Assembly: GCF_017916505.1 (NCBI RefSeq)
Contig: NZ_JAFMSZ010000001.1
Coordinates: 1 to 64,000 of the forward strand
Reading direction: 5' to 3'
DNA: 64,000 bases
Source of the DNA: Naasia sp. SYSU D00057
GTDB lineage: Bacteria; Actinomycetota; Actinomycetes; Actinomycetales; Microbacteriaceae
Shown here: piece by piece, positions 57,768-64,000 of the stretch
Position numbering within the stretch: the stretch's first letter is position 1
Layout of the letters: each line of letters begins with the position of its first letter
Position numbers and translations under genes: made by a program
Notes under the pieces: model-generated
The model's database searches: none
What the model saw: the letters and a program-made list of their open reading frames with translations, nothing else
Told to the model about the DNA's origin: nothing

Positions 57768-59602
57768 CGCCGCCGGCGGCGGGTGCCGAAGATGCCCTCG
57801 ACGATGCCGGTGAGCACGGTCTTCGTCACCGGCGACCGCAGCACCTCCTCCATCGGCGAGCGCTCGGGACGCCGACGGGGCGTCGTGCGAGTCCGCCTCT
57901 GCTCGGAGCGGGCGGCCCTCTCCTCGCGGGAGCGCTGCCGCTCGATCGCCTCCTGCTGACGGCGGAGCTCCTCGTCCGCCTCGGCACGGGCGCGCTCGGC
58001 CTCCGCCGCCTCGGCGGCGCGGGACGCCGCCTCGAGGTGCGCGGCGAGCAGCTCCCGCGCCGACACCCGGTCGAGCGCGGCGCCGTACCGCGGGAGCAGG
58101 GGAGAGGCCGCGATCGCGGCGTCGATGCCGGCGTCCGGGGTCGGCGACATCGAGCCCCGCGGCGCCCGCAGCCGAGTCCACGCCACGGGGGTCGGAGCGC
58201 CGCGCTCGCTCATCACGGTGACGATCGCCTCGCCCGTGCCGAGCACGGTGAGGACCTCCTCGAGGTCGTAACCGGACGTCGGATAGGTGGACGCGCTCGC
58301 CCGCAGCGCCTTCGCGTCCTCCGGCGTGAAGGCCCGCAGCTGGTGCTGGATGCGCGACCCGAGCTGGGCGAGCACGTCGCCCGGCACGTCCTTCGGCGTC
58401 TGGGTGACGAAGAAGACGCCGACGCCCTTCGACCGGATGAGCCGCACGGTCTGCACGATCGACCGCAGGAACTCCTTCGACGCGTCGGCGAAGAGCAGGT
58501 GCGCCTCGTCGAAGAAGAACACGAGCTTCGGCCTGTCGAGGTCGCCCACCTCGGGCAGCTCGTTGTACAGCTCGGCGAGCAGCCACATGAGGAAGGTCGA
58601 GTAGAGCGCCGGCTGGTCCTGCACCTCTGGCAGCTCGAGCAGGCTGATGACGCCCGCTCCGTCGGTCACGCGCAGCAGGTCCGCCGTGTCGAGCTCGGGC
58701 TCGCCGAAGAAGACGTCGGCGCCCTGGTCGGCGAACGTGATGAGCTTCCGGAGGATCACCCCGACGGTCGCCTTCGACAGGCCGCCGAGCCCGGCGAGCT
58801 CGCCCTTGCCCTCGTCGCTCGTCAGGTAGGCGAGCACGGCGCGGAGGTCGGCGAGGTCGAGCAGCGGCAGCCCCTCGAGGTCCGCGTAGTGGAAGACGAG
58901 CCCGAGGCTCGACTCCTGGGTGTCGTTGAGCCCGAGCACCTTGCTCAGCAGCACCGGACCGAAGCCGGCGACGGTCGCGCGGATCGGCACCCCGCGCCCC
59001 CGCCCGCCGAGCGAGAAGAACTCGGCGGGGAACGCGGCGGGCGCCCAGTCCTGGCCGATGCCGCGCGTCCGGTCGAGCAGCCGCTCGCTCGGCGCGCCCG
59101 CGGTCGCTACCCCGGAGAGGTCGCCCTTGACGTCCGGCGCGAAGACGGGGACGCCGTGCGCCGACAGCTGCTCGGCGAGCAGCTGGAGCGTGCGCGTCTT
59201 GCCGGTCCCCGTGGCGCCCGCGACCAGGCCGTGCCGGTTCGTCATCGCGAGCGGGATCCGGATCGGCACGTCCGCTCGGGGGTCGCCGTTGACGAGGGCG
59301 CCGAGCTCGAGCACCGGTCCTTCCCCGGCGTACCCGACGCGCACGGCGTCCACCTCCGACTCCGACAGCGGACCCGGTGCGGCGGGTGCGCTCGGTGCGG
59401 CCGGTTCGCTCGGTGCGGCCGGTTCGCTCGACGCGGCCGGTGCGCTCGATGCGGCGGGTGCGCTCGGTGCGGACGCCCGGCGGGCGGCCTCCTCGGCGCG
59501 GAGGACGGCGGCTTCCGCCTCCTCCTGCGCCCTGCGGAGGGCGGCGATGGCGGCGTCCGCCTCGGCTCGGGCGGCGGCGACGGGATCGACGTCCTGGCTC
59601 AT
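57764..59602 (-). CDS. HerA/DUF853-type ATPase (YjgR-like)
   Basis: This 612-residue P-loop ATPase has an Ala/Ser/Pro/Glu repeat linker at residues 35-75 after a coiled N-terminus. Walker A is GATGTGKTRTLQLLAEQ and Walker B is KLVFFFDEAHLLF, followed by the VGVFFVTQTPKDVP and RIQHQLRAFTPEDAKALRA segments of the DUF853 family. The C-terminus (about 510-600) is a charged coiled-coil. The family is related to HerA hexameric translocases; its cellular task is not established. Confidence 0.92.
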   Translation of the reverse strand: MSQDVDPVAAARAEADAAIAALRRAQEEAEAAVLRAEEAARRASAPSAPAASSAPAASSEPAAPSEPAAPSAPAAPGPLSESEVDAVRVGYAGEGPVLELGALVNGDPRADVPIRIPLAMTNRHGLVAGATGTGKTRTLQLLAEQLSAHGVPVFAPDVKGDLSGVATAGAPSERLLDRTRGIGQDWAPAAFPAEFFSLGGRGRGVPIRATVAGFGPVLLSKVLGLNDTQESSLGLVFHYADLEGLPLLDLADLRAVLAYLTSDEGKGELAGLGGLSKATVGVILRKLITFADQGADVFFGEPELDTADLLRVTDGAGVISLLELPEVQDQPALYSTFLMWLLAELYNELPEVGDLDRPKLVFFFDEAHLLFADASKEFLRSIVQTVRLIRSKGVGVFFVTQTPKDVPGDVLAQLGSRIQHQLRAFTPEDAKALRASASTYPTSGYDLEEVLTVLGTGEAIVTVMSERGAPTPVAWTRLRAPRGSMSPTPDAGIDAAIAASPLLPRYGAALDRVSARELLAAHLEAASRAAEAAEAERARAEADEELRRQQEAIERQRSREERAARSEQRRTRTTPRRRPERSPMEEVLRSPVTKTVLTGIVEGIFGTRRRRR

Positions 59603-59669
59603 GGCCGAAGCCTAGAGGCGGCGCCGCGGACGCCGCCTCTCGTCCATCGGGGGTTGCGGCGCGCGTGGG

Positions 59670-59840
59670 TCAGACGCGTCCGCTTCGCCCTCCGATCATC
59701 CGGACGATGAACAGGACCACCGCCACGACGAGCAGGATGAGCCCGACCCACAGCAGGAACTGCAGGGCCTCGGCGAATCCGCCCACGAGGAGCAGGATGA
59801 TCGCGATCACGGCGACGACGATCAGCAGGGTGTTGTTCAC
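59670..59840 (-). CDS. Small two-helix membrane protein (56 aa)
   Basis: This GTG-started frame encodes VNNTLLIVVAVIAIILLLVG, a short turn, then LQFLLWVGLILLVVAVVLFI and a basic RMIGGRSGRV end. It is a typical small membrane protein with two helices and no known function; similar hydrophobic miniproteins are widespread in Microbacteriaceae. AAGGGAG lies about 9 bases before the GTG. Confidence 0.75.
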   Translation of the reverse strand: MNNTLLIVVAVIAIILLLVGGFAEALQFLLWVGLILLVVAVVLFIVRMIGGRSGRV

Positions 59841-60017
59841 GGGGTTCGCTCCCTTCCTCTTGCGCTGCGCGCACGCCCGCCGAGCCGTCGGCGCTGACGC
59901 CCCGTGCCGGGATGGGGCTCATGCTAGGACCGCGGCGGGGGCGCGGATAGTCCTTCTTCCCCACGCCGCCGTGGCCCCGCACGCGCGGTCCGCCGGCGTT
60001 TGTGCGGAGCCGGGGGC

Positions 60018-60031
60018 GGGACGAAGGTCCC
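60018..60031. promoter_or_regulatory. DosR/DevR-like inverted repeat
   Basis: GGGACGAAGGTCCC is a perfect 5-bp inverted repeat with a 4-bp centre and matches the DosR-type core at 12 of 14 positions. It lies about 38 bases before the VOC gene start and 178 bases from the divergent small membrane protein. Confidence 0.5.
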
Positions 60032-60068
60032 TGGTCGCACCCGGGGCCGCCGCCAGGGTGGAGGGGTG

Positions 60069-60437
60069 GTGAACAGAGTCGTGCACTTCGAGATCCCGAT
60101 CGACGACCCCGACCGGGCGGGCGCCTTCTACGGGCGGGTCTTCGACTGGACGGTCTCCCGCTGGGGCGACGTCCCGTACTGGCCGATGTCGACCGGCGAG
60201 GCGCCGGGCGTCGGCGCCGAGGGCGCCCTCACCCCGCGCAGCGACGCCCCGGAAGGGGTCCTCGTCTACGTCCAGGTCGACGACCTCGACGCGGCGCTGC
60301 AGCGCATCCGCGACGCGGGCGGCACCGTGGTCGCCGAGAGGACGCCGATCCCGGGCATGGGCTGGTTCGGCACCTTCCGAGACCCCGAGGGCAACCTGCT
60401 CGGGCTGATCCAGGACGACCCCTCCGTCCCCGGATGA
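60069..60437 (+). CDS. VOC family protein
   Basis: This 122-residue single-domain VOC protein starts VNRVVHFEIPIDDPDRAGAF and has VYVQVDDLDAALQRIRDAGG and FRDPEGNLLGLIQ in the second half. Tandem GTG codons at 60066 and 60069 follow GGAGGGG; 60069 has better spacing. The DosR-like dyad upstream suggests stress or hypoxia control. Confidence 0.85.
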   Translation: MNRVVHFEIPIDDPDRAGAFYGRVFDWTVSRWGDVPYWPMSTGEAPGVGAEGALTPRSDAPEGVLVYVQVDDLDAALQRIRDAGGTVVAERTPIPGMGWFGTFRDPEGNLLGLIQDDPSVPG

Positions 60438-60495
60438 CGCCGGGTCGGGCTTCCCGGTCGGCTAGCGTTGAGGCTCCCGTCCCGGCAGGAGTCTC

Positions 60496-61509
60496 ATGCG
60501 CGTGTTCGCCTGTCCCCACTGCGGCGCCTGGGTCGAGTTCGAGGACCGCCGGTGCCTCGCCTGCGACACGCACCTCGCGTACGCGCTCGACCGCGACGAG
60601 ATCGTCCGCTCGGTCCGCGGCCTCACCTGCCGCTACCGCTCCCTGATCAGCTGCAACTGGGTCGCCGACCCCGCCCCCGAGGCGGAGGGCGGCTGCTTCT
60701 CCTGCCGGCTCACGGTCGAGCGCCCTGATCTCGAGGACCCGGCCGCGGTCAGCCGGCTCGCGATCGCCGAGCACGCGAAGCGCCGAGTGCTGCGCCAGCT
60801 CCACCACCTGCGGCTCCCGATCACGCCCCGACACGACGACGCCGGCCTGGGCTTCGCGCTCAAGGTGCCGGGGGAGGGCGAGCAGGTGCTCACCGGCCAC
60901 GCGGACGGGCTCATCACCATCAACCTCACCGAGGCGAGCGACCCGCACCGCGAGGAGGTGCGCATCAGCCTCGGGGAGCCGTACCGCACCATGGTGGGTC
61001 ACATGCGCCACGAGGTCGGCCACTGGTACTGGCAGGTCCTCGTCGACGGCACCGACCTCATCGACCCCTTCCGCGCCCTGTTCGGCGACGAGCGCCAGGA
61101 CTACGGCGACGCGCTCGAGGCCCACTACGGCGACGACGCGGGGACGACGGACGCGGAGGAGCACATCTCCGGTTACGCCACCATGCACCCGTGGGAGGAC
61201 TTCGGCGAGACCTTCGCCCACTACCTGCACATCGCCGACAGCCTCGAGACCGCCGCGGCCGTGGGCCTGCGGGTGCACGGCCCGACCGGCGTGCCCTACC
61301 CGCTCGCGTCGAGCCTGCACTCGGAGGGGCTCCTCGACATCTCCGACGTGCCGATGACCGCGGTGCTCGCCGCCTGGCACGGCTTCGCCCTCGCCGCCAA
61401 CGCGCTCAACCGCTCGATGGGGGAGCCGGACCTCTACCCGTTCGTCGTGACGCCTGCGGTGGCCGAGAAGCTCGACTTCGTGCACGACCTCGTGCGCCGC
61501 ATCCGCTGA
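60496..61509 (+). CDS. Putative zinc-binding metallopeptidase with N-terminal zinc ribbon
   Basis: This 337-residue protein starts with a zinc ribbon (CPHCGAWVEFEDRRCLACDT), and a further Cys pair lies near residue 70 (CFSC). Its peptidase-like core has HExGH in MRHEVGHWYW and additional acidic residues (DFGETFAHYLH) that fit the third metal ligand. It resembles the COG4307-type putative zinc peptidases. The biochemical activity has not been established to my knowledge. Confidence 0.88.
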   Translation: MRVFACPHCGAWVEFEDRRCLACDTHLAYALDRDEIVRSVRGLTCRYRSLISCNWVADPAPEAEGGCFSCRLTVERPDLEDPAAVSRLAIAEHAKRRVLRQLHHLRLPITPRHDDAGLGFALKVPGEGEQVLTGHADGLITINLTEASDPHREEVRISLGEPYRTMVGHMRHEVGHWYWQVLVDGTDLIDPFRALFGDERQDYGDALEAHYGDDAGTTDAEEHISGYATMHPWEDFGETFAHYLHIADSLETAAAVGLRVHGPTGVPYPLASSLHSEGLLDISDVPMTAVLAAWHGFALAANALNRSMGEPDLYPFVVTPAVAEKLDFVHDLVRRIR

Positions 61510-61510
61510 G

Positions 61511-61873
61511 CTAGCGGGAGCGGAGCCGCTCCAGGTCGCGGCGCTCCCGCTTCGTGGGGCGGCCCGCACCGCGATCCCGCAGGATCGGGGCGGGGGCCTC
61601 CGTCCGCGGCGGCGGGGGAGGAGTGCGGTCGTCGACCGCCTCACGGGCGACAGGGGCGCCGACGCGCTTCAGCAGCAGAGCCCGCACGCCGAGGATGTGG
61701 TCACGGTCCGTGCGCGCGATGACCTCGTCGCCGATCCGCACCGTCTGGGCCGGCTTCGCGCGCTCGCCGTTGACCCGCACGTGGCCCGCCTTGCACGCCG
61801 CAGTGGCGAGCGAGCGGGTCTTGTAGACGCGGACCGCCCACAGCCACACGTCGACGCGCACCGAGTCCGCCAT
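61511..61873 (-). CDS. S4-domain RNA-binding protein (Hsp15-like)
   Basis: This 120-residue protein has one S4 domain at about residues 5-55 (VRVDVWLWAVRVYKTRSLA, GHVRVNGERAKPAQTVRIG) and a basic Arg/Pro-rich tail with GRPTKRERRDLERLR. The family includes Hsp15, which binds stalled 50S subunits. It lies opposite the peptidase gene with a 1-bp gap between stops. A role in ribosome rescue is inferred from the fold. Confidence 0.9.
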   Translation of the reverse strand: MADSVRVDVWLWAVRVYKTRSLATAACKAGHVRVNGERAKPAQTVRIGDEVIARTDRDHILGVRALLLKRVGAPVAREAVDDRTPPPPPRTEAPAPILRDRGAGRPTKRERRDLERLRSR

Positions 61874-62013
61874 GCCCCGAGACTACGTCCGCTCGGCGTG
61901 GCGCACATTCCGGCCCGCTGTCCACCCCCAGCCCGCTGGTCCGCCACGCGCCCCCGACAGGGGGACAATGGGGGAACACGCCGAGTGCGTGCGCAAGTGG
62001 ACAGGAGCGTTGG

Positions 62014-63036
62014 TTGGACGGAAATGCTACGTGGAGGCACCGCAACGTGTCTCTGCTGTCGGTCGCGAGCACGGTCGCCCCTCGGGTGACGACCTCGGAG
62101 CAGATCGACGACCGCCTCCGCCCGGTGCTCAAGCGGCTGCGGCTCCCCTCGGGACTCCTGCAGCGCGTCGCCGGCATCCAGGAGCGGCGCAACTGGGGTG
62201 AGGGCGTCACCTTCGACGACGCCGCGATCGACGCGGGCAGCCGCGCCCTGCAGGACGCCGGCATCCGGCCCGATGAGGTCGGCCTGCTCATCAACACGTC
62301 GGTGACCCGGCCCCACCTCGAGCCGTCCGTCGCGGTGCGCCTGCACCACGGCCTCGGCCTGCCCTCCTCGGCCATCAACTTCGACATCGCGAACGCGTGC
62401 CTCGGCTTCGTCAACGGCATGAGCCTCGCCGCTCAGATGATCGACTCCGGCCAGATCAAGTACGCGGTCGTCATCGACGGCGAGGACGCCGACCAGATCC
62501 AGGTGAACACGATCGAGCGCCTGATGCGCCCGGACATCAAGCGCGCCGACTTCATGAGCGAGTTCGCGACCCTCACCCTCGGCTCCGGCGCCGCGGCGGC
62601 CGTGCTCGGCCCGGCCGACGCCCACCCGTCCGGACACCGCCTCGTCGGCGGCATCACCCGGGCGGCCACCCAGTTCCACGACGTCTGCGTCGGCAGCGTC
62701 GACGGCATGTTCACCGACGCGAAGGCCCTGCTGAAGGGCGGGATGGACCTCGTGGTCTCCGCCTGGAAGGAGGCCACCCGCGACTGGAACTGGCAGGGGA
62801 TGGACCGCTACATCATGCACCAGGTGTCGGACGTGCACACGAACGCGTTCGTGAAGGCCGTCGGCCTGGATCGCGCGCGCGTTCCCCTCACCTACCCCCG
62901 TTACGGCAACGTCGGCCCCGCCTCGATCCCGATGACGCTCGTCGACGAGAAGGACCGGCTCCAGCCCGGCAACCGCGTGCTCCTCATGGGCGTCGGCTCC
63001 GGCCTCAACACCTCGATGCTGGAACTGGCCTGGTGA
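62014..63036 (+). CDS. oleA: OleA-type 3-oxoacyl-ACP/acyl-CoA condensing enzyme
   Basis: This 340-residue thiolase-superfamily enzyme of the FabH/OleA group has the active-site Cys in FDIANACLGFVNGM, the His in YIMHQVSDVHT and Asn in YGNVGPASIP. Together with the alpha/beta hydrolase that follows, it fits OleA of olefin biosynthesis, which joins two fatty acyl-CoAs head to head. The start TTG at 62014 gives GNATWRH, matching the GNATFRH-like N-terminus that I recall for actinobacterial OleA; AGGAGCG precedes it. A GTG at 62047 is the alternative. Confidence 0.87.
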   Translation: MDGNATWRHRNVSLLSVASTVAPRVTTSEQIDDRLRPVLKRLRLPSGLLQRVAGIQERRNWGEGVTFDDAAIDAGSRALQDAGIRPDEVGLLINTSVTRPHLEPSVAVRLHHGLGLPSSAINFDIANACLGFVNGMSLAAQMIDSGQIKYAVVIDGEDADQIQVNTIERLMRPDIKRADFMSEFATLTLGSGAAAAVLGPADAHPSGHRLVGGITRAATQFHDVCVGSVDGMFTDAKALLKGGMDLVVSAWKEATRDWNWQGMDRYIMHQVSDVHTNAFVKAVGLDRARVPLTYPRYGNVGPASIPMTLVDEKDRLQPGNRVLLMGVGSGLNTSMLELAW

Positions 63037-64000
63037 GCCCGGCGGCCCCGGCTGCCCTTCCGCGCGAGGCGGAAGGAGCCGGACAGGGCCCCGCGGCGCC
63101 CGCCGCCCTTCCGCCGAGAGGGCTGCCCGGACTCGATCCGGCGTTCTCCCGGCTCGTCGACGTGCCGGGCGAGGCTTCGTGGCACGTGCTCGACAACGGC
63201 CCGCGCCTCGCCGAGCTCGGCGTCGAGCCGGTCGGCACCCTCCTCTGCGTGCACGGCAATCCCACCTGGTCCTACCTCTGGCGCCGCCTCGTCGCCGCCG
63301 CGACCGCCGCTGCGGAGGCGGGCGCGCCGGCCTGGCGCGTCGTGGCTCCCGACCAGCTGGAGATGGGCTTCTCCGCGCGCACCGGAACGAGGCGGCGCCT
63401 CGCCGACCGCGTCCGCGATCTCGGGCTGCTCACCGACGAGCTGGCCCTTCCCGGGCCGGTCGTCACGGTCGGGCACGACTGGGGCGGAGTCGTCGCCCTC
63501 GGCTGGGCCGTCGACCACGCCGACCGGCTCGCCGGCGTCGTCACCCTCAACACGGCGGTGCACCAGCCGGAGGACGACCCCATCCCGGCCCCGCTGCGGC
63601 TCGCCCTGCAGCCCGCGCTCCTCGCGCCGGCCACGCGGACGACGCCCGCCTTCCTCGAGACCACCCTGGCGCTCGGGCACCCGCCCCTCCCCGCGGAGGT
63701 GAAGGACGCCTACCGCGCGCCGTACGGGACGGCCGACCGTCGGTCCGGCATCCGCGACTTCGTCGCCGACATCCCGGTGGACGAGTCCCACCCCAGCCGG
63801 GCTGAGCTCGACCGCATCGCCAAGGGCGTCCGCGGGCTCGACGTGCCGGCGCTCGTGCTCTGGGGGGCGAAGGACCCGGTCTTCCGCGACCGCTACCTCG
63901 ACGATCTGCTCGGCCGGCTGCGCTTCGCCCGGGTGCACCGGTTCCCGGCCGCCGGGCACCTGATCGCCGAGGACGTCGACTACGCCGCCGCCGTGCTGGA
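63033..64000 (+). CDS. oleB: OleB-type beta-lactone decarboxylase (alpha/beta hydrolase), partial
   Basis: The frame opens with GTG at 63033 (GTGA overlap with oleA) and is still open at the window end, at about 322 residues. It has HGNPTWSYLWRRL, the nucleophile Asp in VGHDWGGVVALGW and an acid and His in GAKDPVFRD and GHLIAED, a haloalkane-dehalogenase-like set. OleB removes CO2 from the beta-lactone to give the olefin. In many actinobacteria OleB is fused to OleC; whether this one continues into an OleC domain cannot be seen. The N-terminal 40 residues are Ala/Pro-rich. Confidence 0.85.
   Translation, partial: MSPAAPAALPREAEGAGQGPAAPAALPPRGLPGLDPAFSRLVDVPGEASWHVLDNGPRLAELGVEPVGTLLCVHGNPTWSYLWRRLVAAATAAAEAGAPAWRVVAPDQLEMGFSARTGTRRRLADRVRDLGLLTDELALPGPVVTVGHDWGGVVALGWAVDHADRLAGVVTLNTAVHQPEDDPIPAPLRLALQPALLAPATRTTPAFLETTLALGHPPLPAEVKDAYRAPYGTADRRSGIRDFVADIPVDESHPSRAELDRIAKGVRGLDVPALVLWGAKDPVFRDRYLDDLLGRLRFARVHRFPAAGHLIAEDVDYAAAVL

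Overview
The window looks like chromosomal DNA from a high-GC actinobacterium, most likely of the family Microbacteriaceae. The evidence is the very GC-rich codon use, frequent GTG/TTG starts, 4-bp ATGA/GTGA gene overlaps, a DUF7882-type small gene, DUF5997, DUF222-HNH and SigE-family genes, and the gene order TPR - HAD - small ORF - tlyA - nadK - recN - pyrG - nudix - xerD - parA - scpA - scpB - rluB - tyrA - cmk - der, which is a known actinobacterial order. I do not assign a genus.

Layout. 1-357: 3' end of a 23S rRNA gene, a 5S rRNA gene and their terminator. 419-21241: the conserved housekeeping block (RNA modification, NAD(P) supply, DNA repair, CTP synthesis, chromosome segregation and condensation, cytidylate kinase, ribosome assembly GTPase). 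It is interrupted at 3026-6940 by a minus-strand iron-siderophore ABC importer operon with an IdeR/DtxR box at 6964-6982. 21242-23345: two clusters of a highly ordered 10-bp repeat on either side of a single AbiEi/DUF559-type nuclease-like gene. This is the strongest candidate for something undescribed. 23346-30744: VOC protein, thioredoxin, a DesK/DesR-like two-component system next to a fatty acid desaturase, an FAD monooxygenase, a second VOC protein and a SigE-type sigma factor with a membrane partner. 30873-37696: aldehyde dehydrogenase, SDR, sulfatase, DUF222-HNH protein, a frameshifted SDR, a small membrane protein and tRNA-Pro(GGG). 38044-40993: a CsoR-regulated copper efflux operon (csoR-copZ-copA) with two near-perfect operators. 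41211-46818: a secreted M23 peptidase, a DUF4062-STAND-TPR protein, a P-loop kinase remnant and an unrecognised protein. 46923-51708: an ABC sugar importer with a GH51 arabinofuranosidase. 51758-61873: HtrA-like protease, DUF1918, cytochrome oxidase subunit I, proline iminopeptidase, an HTH-less LysR-type sensor domain divergent from DUF5997, a HerA/DUF853-type ATPase and several small proteins. 62014-64000: oleA and the start of oleB (or an oleBC fusion), the beginning of a long-chain olefin pathway cut by the window end.

How the parts work together. The housekeeping block is largely co-directional and translationally coupled. Most accessory transcription units carry their own recognisable control sites: an iron box, copper operators, a dyad before the desaturase and DosR-like dyads before DUF1918 and a VOC gene. 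Several genes appear to be leaderless, with a -10 hexamer six to eight bases before the start codon. No insertion sequence, prophage or CRISPR array was seen.
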